A stretch of 64,000 nucleotides of DNA from Denitrobaculum tricleocarpae (GTDB lineage Bacteria; Pseudomonadota; Alphaproteobacteria; Kiloniellales; Kiloniellaceae): the NCBI RefSeq assembly GCF_007004665.1, contig NZ_ML660052.1, forward strand, positions 992,001 through 1,056,000. Reading direction: 5' to 3'. The notes under the pieces were generated by a model. It made no database searches. It was not told the origin of the DNA and saw only the letters and a program-made list of their open reading frames with translations. This document shows, one piece after another, positions 52,724 to 61,688 of this stretch. How positions within the stretch are numbered: the first letter of the stretch is position 1; each line of letters begins with the position of its first letter. The position numbers were made by a program, and so were the translations under genes.

Positions 52724-53503
52724 ATGCTCGCCGTGATCTCTCCCGCCAAAAAACTCGACTTTTCGGAGGATTGGCAGCAGCCCTTCGCCAAGGCCTACTC
52801 TTCGCCGGCGTTTCAGGAAGATACCGAGATCCTGATCGATACGGCACGGACACTCGGCCGCAACGACATCTCGAGGCTCATGAGTCTGAGCGAGAATCTG
52901 GCCTCTTTGAATTACGACCGCTATCAGGCCTTCTCAAAGACCAGTGGTCCGGAAAACGCCAAACCTGCCGTCCTGGCGTTTCGCGGCGATACCTACGTCG
53001 GGCTGGACGCAGACAGTTTGGCCGATCAGGACTTCGCCTACGCCCAGGAGCACCTTCGGATTCTCTCGGGGCTCTATGGTTTGCTGCGGCCCCTGGATCT
53101 GATCCAGCCCTACCGTCTGGAAATGGGGACTCGTCTGAAAAACCCGCGCGGAACCAATCTCTACAGCTTTTGGGGCGACCGACTGACCGAAGCGTTGAAT
53201 TCTGCTGGCCGGGACAGCCGTTCCGGGATCCTGGTGAACTTGGCGTCGAGCGAGTACTTTAAGGCGGTGCGGCCCAAGAAGCTGGAAGGCCGCCTGATCA
53301 CACCGGTTTTTAAAGAAGAAAAAGACGGTGTGGCCAAGGTCATCGGTTTTTCGGCGAAACGCGCCCGGGGCATGATGGCGCGTTTCATCGTCAAGAACCG
53401 TCTGACCCGGGCAGTGGATCTTTTGGAATTCGACGATGGCGGATACCGCTTTGAACGTGAGATTTCAAATGACGATGCGCCGGTATTCGTCCGGCGTCAC
53501 TGA
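52724..53503 (+). CDS. yaaA: Peroxide stress protein YaaA (UPF0246)
   Basis: 259 aa. The family start ISPAKKLDF is exact, with MSLSENLASLNYDRYQAF, FRGDTYVGLDA, ILSGLYGLLRPLDLIQPYRLEMGT, LVNLASSEYFKAV and KRARGMMARFI. YaaA lowers intracellular free iron under peroxide stress in Escherichia coli, and a DNA-binding or iron-related role has been proposed. Cytosolic. ATG 52724 has GAGG 9 bases upstream. A short DUF2842 gene follows. Confidence 0.96.
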   Translation: MLAVISPAKKLDFSEDWQQPFAKAYSSPAFQEDTEILIDTARTLGRNDISRLMSLSENLASLNYDRYQAFSKTSGPENAKPAVLAFRGDTYVGLDADSLADQDFAYAQEHLRILSGLYGLLRPLDLIQPYRLEMGTRLKNPRGTNLYSFWGDRLTEALNSAGRDSRSGILVNLASSEYFKAVRPKKLEGRLITPVFKEEKDGVAKVIGFSAKRARGMMARFIVKNRLTRAVDLLEFDDGGYRFEREISNDDAPVFVRRH

Positions 53504-53586
53504 ACCGGGTTGCCCACGCCCATTTGACGGACCGCGGATTCGAATTAGATGAACTCGCGCTATTCGTGATGAGGAAAGAGAAGACC

Positions 53587-53781
53587 GTGAAGCGTGTCGC
53601 CGTTTATATGCTGATCGCCCTGGCGCTGGCGATCTACATCATGATCGTTATCTCCGTCGGCACGGCAATCCTGCCGGACCACTGGGCTGCGCAACTGGTG
53701 TTTTATGGTGTGACAGGCATCATCTGGATCTTCCCGCTGATGCGCATCATCGAATTTTTCTACAAGCGGCGCGAATCCTGA
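53587..53781 (+). CDS. DUF2842 small membrane protein
   Basis: 64 aa with two membrane segments (VAVYMLIALALAIYIMIVISVGTAIL and AQLVFYGVTGIIWIFPLMRIIEFF, in part), as in the alphaproteobacterial DUF2842 family. Start GTG 53587 is chosen because AGGAAAGAGAAG precedes it; ATG 53569 would add 6 residues. Function unknown. It lies 83 bases after yaaA. Confidence 0.7.
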   Translation: MKRVAVYMLIALALAIYIMIVISVGTAILPDHWAAQLVFYGVTGIIWIFPLMRIIEFFYKRRES

Positions 53782-53796
53782 GGCGGATTCACAGGC

Positions 53797-53867
53797 TTGG
53801 AGCAGGTCCACCCATTGGAGCAGGTCCACCCAAAGGCAGCACCTGCTCCAAAAAACGGATCGTTTTT
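53797..53867. terminator. Tandem 18-base repeat with bidirectional terminator
   Basis: TTGGAGCAGGTCCACCCA occurs twice in exact tandem (53797-53814, 53815-53832). TGGAGCAGGT of the second copy pairs with ACCTGCTCCA (53841-53850), and AAAAACG-GAT-CGTTTTT (53851-53867) follows, giving T runs in both directions. It lies between the convergent DUF2842 and TPR genes. Confidence 0.65.
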
Positions 53868-53913
53868 CCTTACGAACGGGAAGTGATGTGGCGCAAAGCC
53901 TGCGCGGGCAACT

Positions 53914-54372
53914 TCACCCGCCGGCGGATTTGTACTCTGCGATCTTGCCCTTGAGCTCCCGGTATTCATCGCAACCGAAGAAGCAGAGGCCGTCCAGGAT
54001 TTCCAGTTGTTTCTCGGCCTTTTCCAGCTGCGACGTCTGCAGATAGAGCTCACCCAGATATTCGTTTGCGCCCAGGTGATCGGGTTCGATGCTCAAGGCT
54101 TTCTGATAATACTCCAGGGCTTCGTCGAACCGGCCCAGTTTGCGGTGCGAATAGCCCAGGTAGTTGTAGGCATCGGCGTTCTTGGGCTCGGCCTTGGTCA
54201 CTTTCTTCAGGGAGATGATCGCTGCCGGGTAGTCACCTGCCTTGATTTTCGCCTCGGCAGCTGTGAAATCCGCATTCCGGCTGCTCGAGGAGTCGTCCCA
54301 GCCGCCGGCGGCAAAGGCGCTTCCGTTGATCAGAAGCAAGGTAAGGGCAAAAGCAGATAAGAACTTGTTCAT
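53914..54372 (-). CDS. Exported tetratricopeptide-repeat protein
   Basis: 152 aa. Signal peptide MNKFLSAFALTLLLINGSAFAAGG. Three TPR-like units follow: FTAAEAKIKAGDYPAAIISLKKV, NADAYNYLGYSHRKLGRFDEALEYYQKAL (in part) and HLGANEYLGELYLQTSQLEKAEKQL, then a CFFGC motif whose cysteines could pair. ATG 54372 is preferred to the longer frame. It diverges from an ECF sigma-factor gene. A periplasmic protein-interaction role is likely. Confidence 0.82.
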   Translation of the reverse strand: MNKFLSAFALTLLLINGSAFAAGGWDDSSSSRNADFTAAEAKIKAGDYPAAIISLKKVTKAEPKNADAYNYLGYSHRKLGRFDEALEYYQKALSIEPDHLGANEYLGELYLQTSQLEKAEKQLEILDGLCFFGCDEYRELKGKIAEYKSAGG

Positions 54373-54554
54373 TGGTATGCGCCTCATTATGTTCGGCTTA
54401 ACAACCTGTTGGGGTGCTGTCGGCATATATTTGGTTTCGGATCATGCCGGCAAAAGCCATACTTGGTGATGATGCCACGACAACACCGCTCAACGATGTT
54501 TTATTCCTTCGGCACAAAGATTTTTTCATTACACAATTTTTTCGGTCTTTATGT

Positions 54555-54580
54555 GGAATAAATTCGAACCCCCAAGCGTT
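54555..54580 (+). promoter_or_regulatory. Candidate ECF-type promoter upstream of the sigma gene
   Basis: GGAAT (54555-54559) and CGTT (54577-54580) are separated by 17 bases, close to the general ECF pattern GGAAC-N16/17-CGTT. It lies 46 bases before the sigma ATG, consistent with autoregulation. Confidence 0.45.
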
Positions 54581-54626
54581 GTCACTGCAGAAGGACGCAT
54601 GTGCTCGTGATGCGCAGGTGCAATTG

Positions 54627-55157
54627 ATGTCGGAACGGACCGACGGCTTTGAGCAGGCGCTGATCGACCTTCTGCCACGTTTGAGGAGGTTCGGTTGCAG
54701 TCTGACCGGCTCCCTGGACACGGCGGATGATCTGGTTCAGGCGTCCTGTGAACGTGCGCTGACCCGAGTGCATCAGTGGATGCCGGGGACGCGCCTGGAC
54801 TCATGGGTGTTTTCGATTATGCAATCGATTTGGCATAACGAGTTGAGATCCCGCAAGGTGCGGCGGGGGACCGGTTTGGCGGATACCGAGCATCTGGTCG
54901 ACGTCTCGGCTGAGAGCGAGGTTGAGGCCGGTTTGCTGCTCGGCGATCTGGAAAAGGTCTTCGCACGCTTTCCGGAGCAGCAGCGGACGTTACTCATGTT
55001 GGTCAGTGTTGAAGGTTACAGTTACAAAGAGGCTTCCGAGATTCTGGACATTCCGATCGGCACGGTCATGAGCCGGCTCTCCAGGGCCCGCCTGACACTG
55101 GCCGAGCATATGTCCGATTTTCTGCCCGAAGCGGCCTCCGGCGAAGGACTTACGTAG
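54627..55157 (+). CDS. ECF-family RNA polymerase sigma factor
   Basis: 176 aa. Sigma region 2: LIDLLPRLRRFGCSLTGSLDTADDLVQASCERAL and the RLDSWVFSIMQSIWHNELRSR segment; region 4: LMLVSVEGYSYKEASEILDIPIGTVMSRLSRARLTL (helix-turn-helix; in parts). ATG 54627 (MSERTDGFEQ) gives the normal ECF length; the open frame to 54414 covers the promoter. The stop overlaps the ribosome site of the anti-sigma gene 4 bases downstream, so the pair is coupled. The stress sensed is unknown; a catalase-family gene lies nearby. Confidence 0.92.
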   Translation: MSERTDGFEQALIDLLPRLRRFGCSLTGSLDTADDLVQASCERALTRVHQWMPGTRLDSWVFSIMQSIWHNELRSRKVRRGTGLADTEHLVDVSAESEVEAGLLLGDLEKVFARFPEQQRTLLMLVSVEGYSYKEASEILDIPIGTVMSRLSRARLTLAEHMSDFLPEAASGEGLT

Positions 55158-55161
55158 GATC

Positions 55162-56031
55162 ATGTCTGTAGAGAACATCACTCCGGGCAACTTAAACGAC
55201 TTTCTCGTCGCCTATGTGGACGGCGAACTTTCGGCCGCCGAAATGGGCCGGGTCGAGACGTTGTTGGCCGATGATCCGAAAGCCCGGAAGCTGAGAGATA
55301 TCCTGCGGGCTCAGAGTGAATCACTCAAAGGCCTGCATCGTGGAATCGTCGAGCAGCCCGTACCTGCGAATCTGATCTCGGCAATTCGGAGCGGCGCAGG
55401 CACGAGCGGTGGCGCGGATCTGCAGGCCGCCAACCATTCTTCTTCTGAAGTCAGGCATCCTGCAGCCGTGGTTTCGTCGTCCGATGCAAGAGCGGGCGGC
55501 AGCCGGACGCGGCTGTGGTTGGTCGCGGCTTCCGTGGCATTTCTTTGTGTCGGCGCTGCGGGCGGTTTTGTCGCCGGTGAGCGCTATGGCATTGTGCCGG
55601 CCGCGCAAAACGATTGGCTCACGCAGGTCGCCGATTATCACGGCATCTACGCAAAAGAGAAACGGCATCTCGTCGAAGTCTCCGCCGATGAAACACCGCA
55701 CATCGAGAGCTGGCTCGGCAATCGTTTGGGCCGGACGCTCACAGTTCCGGATCTCTCCGCGAGCGGCGCCGAGTTCAAAGGGGCGCGTCTGCTGGGTATT
55801 AACGGTAAACCGGTTGCGCAGTTGATCTACCAGATACCGGGCGGAGACCCCTTTGCGCTTTGCGTGATGCCGAGCGCTGCGGGCGACATGACACCGGTTG
55901 CGGCGCAAAGAGCGGATCTCAACATGGTTGAGTGGCGTCAGGACGGCTACGCTTATGTGGTCGTGGGCTGGGAGGATGAGTCCGCGTTACGGGCGCTGGC
56001 GGAACCGGCAAGAGAGACGCTCGATCTCTAA
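55162..56031 (+). CDS. Membrane anti-sigma factor
   Basis: 289 aa. The N-terminal cytosolic part (LNDFLVAYVDGELSAAEMGRVETLLADDPKARKLRD, in part) is the typical anti-sigma helical domain but without the HxxxCxxC zinc motif. A single membrane segment lies at about 118-138 (LWLVAASVAFLCVGAAGGF), and the remaining 150 residues are periplasmic, with GARLLGINGKPVAQLIYQ and FALCVMPS. It should hold the adjacent sigma factor inactive until a periplasmic signal is received. Start ATG 55162 follows TAGGA. Confidence 0.88.
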   Translation: MSVENITPGNLNDFLVAYVDGELSAAEMGRVETLLADDPKARKLRDILRAQSESLKGLHRGIVEQPVPANLISAIRSGAGTSGGADLQAANHSSSEVRHPAAVVSSSDARAGGSRTRLWLVAASVAFLCVGAAGGFVAGERYGIVPAAQNDWLTQVADYHGIYAKEKRHLVEVSADETPHIESWLGNRLGRTLTVPDLSASGAEFKGARLLGINGKPVAQLIYQIPGGDPFALCVMPSAAGDMTPVAAQRADLNMVEWRQDGYAYVVVGWEDESALRALAEPARETLDL

Positions 56032-56059
56032 ATCCGATGGTTGGATCAGTTCCACCACA

Positions 56060-56368
56060 CTAACTTGCCGCTGAATGCCTGTTTGCCAGCTGCAGGGATA
56101 TCTCTTTCAGAACGCCCCGGAGCTCCTTGCCCTGCGCGAGGCCTTCGCCGCGCGCATCGAAAACTGCAAACCCCTTCTCGCTGACTTCGAGAACAAAATC
56201 GCTCGACGGGATCTGCTTTTCGGTCGAATTTCTGAGACTGATATTAAACGCCAGACTTGACGCGTTGTCTTGCTGTGTAAGCGAAAATCCGTTCGAGCGG
56301 CACCATTTCAGCAGAGCGTCCTGATCCGATATACGAAGTCTTTTCCGTCCTTGATACTGCGTCATCAT
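56060..56368 (-). CDS. Small hypothetical protein
   Basis: 102 aa, soluble, no signal peptide. The sequence looks folded (RLRISDQDALLKWCRSNGFSLTQ; SSDFVLEVSEKGFAVFDARGEG), but I recognise no family. ATG 56368 or 56365; the ribosome site is weak. It converges with the anti-sigma gene, 28 bases apart. Moderate confidence that it is a true gene. Confidence 0.5.
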   Translation of the reverse strand: MMTQYQGRKRLRISDQDALLKWCRSNGFSLTQQDNASSLAFNISLRNSTEKQIPSSDFVLEVSEKGFAVFDARGEGLAQGKELRGVLKEISLQLANRHSAAS

Positions 56369-56882
56369 GATAGATTTGCTCTTGCTGTGCGTTGGTTTTC
56401 CGCCGTTTCGCCCCGGTTATAGCCGACAGCAACAGGGGCATAAAAGGAATTCCTGGTTTAGAGTCAGGTCCTTTGACACCGGCGTGCCCGGCTTGGGAGA
56501 AACCAATTTTAAATCATATGGTTAGCGCAGAGTTTTTACTCGCAATCCCGGCCTTTGGCAAGAAACGGACGTCTGACAGGTGGCACCTTTCAATCAAAGA
56601 GCGTAAAATTCGAGGCGTACGGAGCCAGGACAGGGCCGCTCCCTCTTGACGAAAAGACTTTGAGACGGGAACGTGAATGACCATCTACCTGTTTAGGTAA
56701 GACGGCGGCGGCACGGAGGTGAAGAACGGAAGAGAGTGCATTGACGCTGCTTCGGCCAAACTGTCGTTGGCAGGAAACCAGGTGAGGCGGATGCCGTCTC
56801 GGCGCGTGGTTCTGTCCGCACCGTGTCCGCGTGAAGAGCGTCTTTCAGAGTCCGAATGACTGAGGGAGGATAAGCAAGACCT
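56369..56882. other. Intergenic region, no clear gene
   Basis: About 510 bases between the hypothetical gene and the CBS gene. It holds a tiny open frame MTIYLFR (56677-56700) behind GGGAACGTGA, which may be chance. Promoters for both flanking genes must lie here. No repeat is noted. Confidence 0.4.
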
Positions 56883-57320
56883 ATGACGGTTAAAGCATTG
56901 CTCAAAGGCAAGGGCGGCAGCGGAGAAGTCTCGACGATCCGGTCCGATATCACCATTGACGCGGCTGTCCGCGTTCTGAAAGAGAAGAGGATCGGCGCAC
57001 TTGTAGTCTGCGATGACGGTAAAACGATCGCAGGAATACTTTCCGAACGTGACGTTGTTCGAGGTCTGGCGGACCATGGTGCTGTGCTCATGCAGATGCC
57101 GGTCGCCTCCCTGATGACCAGTACCGTCAAGACAACGCATCCCCGCGAGAAGGTCGATGACGTCATGTCGGAGATGACGCAAAGCCGGATCCGTCATCTG
57201 CCGGTGGTCCAGGACGGTGCGATTTGCGGCTTGGTGTCTATCGGCGATGTCGTGAAGTATCGGATGAAAGAGCTTGAGTCCGAAACAAGTGTTCTCCGGG
57301 ACTTCATTGTAGGGCGTTAG
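56883..57320 (+). CDS. CBS-pair domain protein
   Basis: 145 aa built of two CBS motifs (ITIDAAVRVLKEKRIGALVVCDDGKTIAGILSERDVVRGL, in part; then EKVDDVMSEMTQSRIRHLPVVQDGAICGLVSIGDVVKYRM, in part). Stand-alone CBS pairs bind adenine nucleotides and regulate partner proteins. Start ATG 56883 has GGAGGATAAG upstream. It converges with the catalase-family gene. Confidence 0.93.
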   Translation: MTVKALLKGKGGSGEVSTIRSDITIDAAVRVLKEKRIGALVVCDDGKTIAGILSERDVVRGLADHGAVLMQMPVASLMTSTVKTTHPREKVDDVMSEMTQSRIRHLPVVQDGAICGLVSIGDVVKYRMKELESETSVLRDFIVGR

Positions 57321-57458
57321 GGCAGGTCTGAAGCAGGCGGATCCGAAGACTTTTTGATCTTTCCCGCCGGCAGAGCTATCTTCGGCTGGTTAAACAACGG
57401 CCGCAAGGTGACAGGCCTGGCGGATCGCTCATTGTCTGCCGCGTCTGCCGCGCATTTC

Positions 57459-58643
57459 TCAGGTTGGTCTCCGGGCTCTTTTGAGACGAACGGGTTTGCG
57501 GATCGTCTTTTTGATCGCAGCTTTATCTTTGGCCTTCTTTTTGCCGCGGCGCATATCGCTCGACGCTTCATAGACCGGTTTTCTCAGCCTGTTGATGCTG
57601 CCCAGCGGCTGATGTTCCGCGAGGCAATGCCAGGGTGTAAACGACATCTTCTCGCACTGCGCCTCACGCCGTGCCGACGCTTTCCCCTGATCGGAACCCG
57701 GACGGTCTTGCGGCGCAGGTATGATCAGTCTCGCGACCGAGACGAATGGAGTCTTTGCTTCGTCCCATATGGCCGTGGCGTCTTCGATCTGAAGATTCTT
57801 TTCAGCCTTACCCCGGACCTGCAGCCTGAAATCGAAACAGATGTCTTCACGTTGCCGCACGCGCTGTCTTACCGCGCGGCGAAGATAGTTAGGGCCGGCC
57901 TGTGGCGGCACGGCTTGAGGTGCTTCGCCGCCCCAGGGAACGGCGGCAAATCGCATGATCCGATCCGGACCGAAAAGAAAAGGCGCTGCCCCGAAGTAGG
58001 CGACCTCCATTGGGTTCTCTACCGGCTTTGCCTGGATCATCTGGATGACGCCGGCGGTTTTCGCCGCGCGCTGTTTTTCTGCGGCCGAGGCACCGGAGTT
58101 AGGATCCAGGATGGGCTGCAACAAAGCGCCCACCGCAGCCGTTTCATTGTCGCCGGTTTGCTCAAGGACTTTGTTGAGCAAGAGATACTGCTTGCTGTCC
58201 ACGAAGGCGAAAGCCGGCGTGTTGATCATCAGGAAATCCTGGTTCTTGGCCCCGTCATCCGCGAGCAGAACCCGCCCGCCCACATCCAGCACCTTGATGG
58301 CCAGGCCCCGGCTGCCATTCTGCTGCGCCTGCGGATCTGACGTGCCCAGATCATGGGCGACTTTGATGGCTGCGTTCGAAAAGCGCACCCATGCGCGATA
58401 GCGCTTTCCGGGCGTCGCAAAAAGACCAGCCCGTAACGCCTCGGGGATATCCTGGCGAATTTCGAAGACGGCGCGCAGGCAGCCATGGGATTTCGGGTGG
58501 ACACCACGCAGGACCTTCTTGTTTTTCTGCCTGTAGCGCTTGTCCAGAAGCTTTGACGTGAGCTTTGTCAGTTCCCGGATTTCACGGGCTTCGCCGGTCG
58601 GGTCTGCAATCTTCTCGAACGGATTGTTCGGCGCCTTGGCCAT
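57459..58643 (-). CDS. Catalase-family (small catalase-like) heme protein
   Basis: 394 aa. It shows the core pattern of catalase-related proteins: distal-His region GVHPKSHGCLRAVFEI, YRAWVRFSNAA, SRGLAIKVLDVGG, QDFLMINTPAFAF, and near the C-terminus the proximal region LGSINRLRKPVYEASSDMRR with the expected Tyr heme ligand. It is shorter than true catalase and belongs with the catalase-like or allene-oxide-synthase-like group; activity may be peroxidase rather than catalase. The last 30 residues are strongly basic (KKKAKDKAAIKKTIRK). ATG 58643 follows GGGGGATACC. Confidence 0.82.
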   Translation of the reverse strand: MAKAPNNPFEKIADPTGEAREIRELTKLTSKLLDKRYRQKNKKVLRGVHPKSHGCLRAVFEIRQDIPEALRAGLFATPGKRYRAWVRFSNAAIKVAHDLGTSDPQAQQNGSRGLAIKVLDVGGRVLLADDGAKNQDFLMINTPAFAFVDSKQYLLLNKVLEQTGDNETAAVGALLQPILDPNSGASAAEKQRAAKTAGVIQMIQAKPVENPMEVAYFGAAPFLFGPDRIMRFAAVPWGGEAPQAVPPQAGPNYLRRAVRQRVRQREDICFDFRLQVRGKAEKNLQIEDATAIWDEAKTPFVSVARLIIPAPQDRPGSDQGKASARREAQCEKMSFTPWHCLAEHQPLGSINRLRKPVYEASSDMRRGKKKAKDKAAIKKTIRKPVRLKRARRPT

Positions 58644-58797
58644 CGGTATCCCCCCTACAACGATGATCGTTATCTCGGTGTGATTGGGTCGAACGCAGTT
58701 TCATTATTGCACGTATACAAATGAATGGCAATTTGGGGGATTTCAGATTTCTGAGACAGCTCTTCCGCATCCATTTGAAGGGCTGACATCAGTCGGC

Positions 58798-58828
58798 AAA
58801 AAAACAGGCAGCCGAAGCTGCCTGTTTT
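58798..58828 (-). terminator. Intrinsic terminator of the flavoprotein gene
   Basis: On the minus strand AAAACAGGCAGC (58828-58817), loop TTCG, GCTGCCTGTTTT (58812-58801), continuing in T to 58798. A perfect 12-bp stem with a UUCG tetraloop, 60 bases after the stop at 58888. Confidence 0.92.
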
Positions 58829-58887
58829 CGAAAAAGCTCATGCTGTCGCTCAAAGGCTGCGCTGTTACTGGAAGCCTTAGGTCCTTG

Positions 58888-61323
58888 TTACGCGCGCAAT
58901 GCCGCGTTCTCGGGATCGTACGGCGACTCTTCGATCACCCGGGCCGGAAAAAGTTCACCAAGGATATCGACCTTCAGCTCGGTCCCAGGCTCCGCCACTT
59001 CCGGCTTCACGTAGGCGAGGGCGAGGCTCTTGCCCACGCTGTGCCCGAAAGCGCCGGCCGTCACGCGGCCGATCATTGCATCGCCCTGGTAAAGCGGTTC
59101 ATTGCCCAGGCAGTCGGCATCCTTGACGTCGACCTCCAGCGTGATGAAGCGCTGCGGCACACCGGCTTCCTGCTGCCGCACCAGGGCTTCCCGTCCGACG
59201 AACTCACCCTTGTTGAGGCGCACGAAGCGGTTCAGGCCGGCCTCCAGAATGGAGTACTCGGTGGTCAGGTCGCTGCCCCACATGCGGTAGGACTTTTCGA
59301 TCCGCATGGAATCCATGGCCCGCATGCCGACCAGTCCGATTCCGAATTCCTCGCCCGCCTTCATCAGCGTATCGAAGATGTGGTTCTGGAATTCGATCGG
59401 GTGATGCAATTCCCAACCGAGACCGCCGACAAAGTTGACGCGCAGGGCCCGGACGTCCGATGCCATGCCGACCGAGATCGTCTGTGACGACAGCCAGGGG
59501 AAGGCTTCGTTAGAGAGGTCGGTGTCCGTCACCTTGGCCAGCACATCACGGGCATGCGGTCCGGCCAGAACGAAAACACCCCGGCTGGTGGTGATGTTGT
59601 TCAGGGTAACACTGCCGTCATCGGGCAGCTCCTTGAGCAGCAGATCGGAATCGTAGCGTTCGGCGGCGCCGGAGGAGATCAGGTAGAAACTCTCCGGTCC
59701 CATGCGGGTGATGGTGAATTCGCTGCGCACGCCACCTGAGGGAGTCAGATTGTGGGTCAGGGCGATCCGCCCGACCTTCTTGGGCAGCGCATTGGCGACC
59801 AGGCGGTCGAGAAAAGCTTCCGCACCGGGGCCGGAGACATCGAACTTGGAGAAGCTGGTCAGATCGATCAGGCCGACCTTTTCGCGCATCAGCTTGCACT
59901 CATTGGCGACGTGCTCGAAGTAGTTGGTGCGGCGGAAGCTCCAGTCGTCCTTGCGTTCGACACCTTCCGGCGCGAACCAGTTCGGGCGCTCCCAACCGTA
60001 GCGCTGCCCCCAGACCGCGCCCGCGGCGTCCAGTTTGTCGTGGCAGGGGCTGGTCTTGCAGGGCCGAGCCGCGGGGCGTTCTTCATCCGGATAATGGATG
60101 GTGAAGACGTTGGCGTAGGCTTCCTCGTTCTTCGCAACCGTATAGGCTTTGTTGGCGTAGGCTCCGAAACGACGCGGGTCCACGTCCAGCATATCGAGGC
60201 TGGACTCGCCCTGGCAGATCCATTCGGCCAGATATCTGCCCGCGCCGCCGGCGGCGGTAACGCCAAAGCTGAAGCCCTCGGCCAGCCAGTAGTTGCGCAG
60301 TCCGAAAGCCGGACCGATCATGGGGTTACCATCGGGCGTGTAGGAAATCGGGCCATTGACCACGTCCTTGATGCCCACTTCGCCGAAGATCGGCACGCGG
60401 TTGATGGCCGCTTCGATGTGCGGTTCCAGACGCTCCAGATCGCCGGGGAAAAGATCCTGGCCAAAGGAATCGGGAACGCCGTCGACGAAACAGGCAGGCG
60501 CGCCTTTCTCGTATGGACCGAGGATCAGGCCCTGCCGCTCTTCGCGCATGTAGTAGGAGGCATCGGATTCCCGCAGGACCGCCATTTCGGGCAGACCGGC
60601 TTTCTTGCGCTCTTCCAGCAGAGGGTGGGCGTCTGTCACGATGTACTGGTGCTCGACCGGAATGACGGGGATGTCCAAACCGACCATGGCCGCGGTCTGG
60701 CGGGCGTAGTTGCCGGTCGCGGTGATCACGTGCTCGCAGGTGATCTCGCCTTTGTTGGTCGTGATTTTCCACTCGCCGCCGGGCAGTTGCGCGATCGCGG
60801 TGACTTCCGTCTGGCGATAGATCTCGGCGCCGCCGTTGCGCGCACCGATGGCCAGGGCGTTGGTCAGATCGACCGGCGCGATGTGTCCGTCGTCGGGATG
60901 ATAAAGTGCGCCGACCAGGCCTTCGGTGTCGCATAGCGGCCAGAGTTCCTTGACCTGGGCGGGCGTGATCATCTCGTAGGGGACGCCGATGGTGTTCGCG
61001 GTCCCGCAATAGTGATGGTACTCGTCCATGCGTTCTTTGGTCGTCGCGAGGCGCAGGTTGCCGGTGACGTGGAAACTCACGTCCTGGCCGGTTTCTTCCT
61101 CCAGCGTTTTATAGAGATCGACCGAATACTTGTGAATCTGGCCGACGCTATAGCTCATGTTGAACAGCGGCAGCAGACCTGCAGCATGCCAGGTCGAGCC
61201 TGCGGTCAGTTCCGTCCGCTCCAGCAGGACCACATCCGACCAGCCCTGCTTGGTCAGGTGATAGAGAATGCTGGCGCCGACAACGCCACCGCCAACGACC
61301 ACGGCCCGTGCATGTGATTTCAT
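58888..61323 (-). CDS. FAD-dependent oxidoreductase with GcvT domain (dimethylglycine/sarcosine dehydrogenase type)
   Basis: 811 aa. The N-terminal DAO domain has the dinucleotide motif VVVGGGVVGASILYHL and LTAGSTWHAAGL, in which His46 is the expected covalent FAD attachment residue. A middle FAO-type linker follows (SYTPDGNPMIGPAFGLRNYW), then a GcvT aminomethyl-transferase domain (about 440-700: LIDLTSFSKFDVSGPGAEAFLDRL in part; SDVRALRVNFVGGLGWELH) and its C-terminal barrel (VTAGAFGHSVGKSLALAYV). It oxidatively demethylates dimethylglycine or a related N-methyl amine, passing the carbon to tetrahydrofolate. ATG 61323 follows GGGAGAAGAAG. It diverges from an MttB homologue. Confidence 0.92.
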   Translation of the reverse strand: MKSHARAVVVGGGVVGASILYHLTKQGWSDVVLLERTELTAGSTWHAAGLLPLFNMSYSVGQIHKYSVDLYKTLEEETGQDVSFHVTGNLRLATTKERMDEYHHYCGTANTIGVPYEMITPAQVKELWPLCDTEGLVGALYHPDDGHIAPVDLTNALAIGARNGGAEIYRQTEVTAIAQLPGGEWKITTNKGEITCEHVITATGNYARQTAAMVGLDIPVIPVEHQYIVTDAHPLLEERKKAGLPEMAVLRESDASYYMREERQGLILGPYEKGAPACFVDGVPDSFGQDLFPGDLERLEPHIEAAINRVPIFGEVGIKDVVNGPISYTPDGNPMIGPAFGLRNYWLAEGFSFGVTAAGGAGRYLAEWICQGESSLDMLDVDPRRFGAYANKAYTVAKNEEAYANVFTIHYPDEERPAARPCKTSPCHDKLDAAGAVWGQRYGWERPNWFAPEGVERKDDWSFRRTNYFEHVANECKLMREKVGLIDLTSFSKFDVSGPGAEAFLDRLVANALPKKVGRIALTHNLTPSGGVRSEFTITRMGPESFYLISSGAAERYDSDLLLKELPDDGSVTLNNITTSRGVFVLAGPHARDVLAKVTDTDLSNEAFPWLSSQTISVGMASDVRALRVNFVGGLGWELHHPIEFQNHIFDTLMKAGEEFGIGLVGMRAMDSMRIEKSYRMWGSDLTTEYSILEAGLNRFVRLNKGEFVGREALVRQQEAGVPQRFITLEVDVKDADCLGNEPLYQGDAMIGRVTAGAFGHSVGKSLALAYVKPEVAEPGTELKVDILGELFPARVIEESPYDPENAALRA

Positions 61324-61688
61324 TCTTCTTCTCCCAAAACGCCGCTGAAGCTCCGTCATGCCGGATTAAGCGCCCGGCCGGATCTTCTGCCCGGCAGAGC
61401 TTCTTCAGTCGCCCTTGTCTGCAGCCAGTATCGAGCCGCTATTTTAATGACAGCCGCAAGATGGCCGATAGGCTTTTTATGGTCCGAACCGTTTGCGACA
61501 CCGCGACGCCAGATTCCGACATGCGGGCTCCGTCGGGCGGCCTCGAGCGCCCGAACAGTGCTCTTCAGCTACCTCTTGCACCGTTTCGGCCGCGGGGCGC
61601 GTTTCCGAGGTTCGTGGTCGCGAATTCGACAGAGCCCACGCGGAAGGCGCGGGGATAATCGGGCTCAAGTTTTTTGGAGGATCGAGTT
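61324..61688. other. Divergent promoter region between the betaine-type genes
   Basis: 365 bases between the flavoprotein and MttB-like genes. It must hold both promoters. I see no clear operator, riboswitch or gene. Confidence 0.4.

Noticed and set aside
59752-60936. 394-codon plus-strand open frame
   Set aside because: Shadow of the dimethylglycine-dehydrogenase-like gene.
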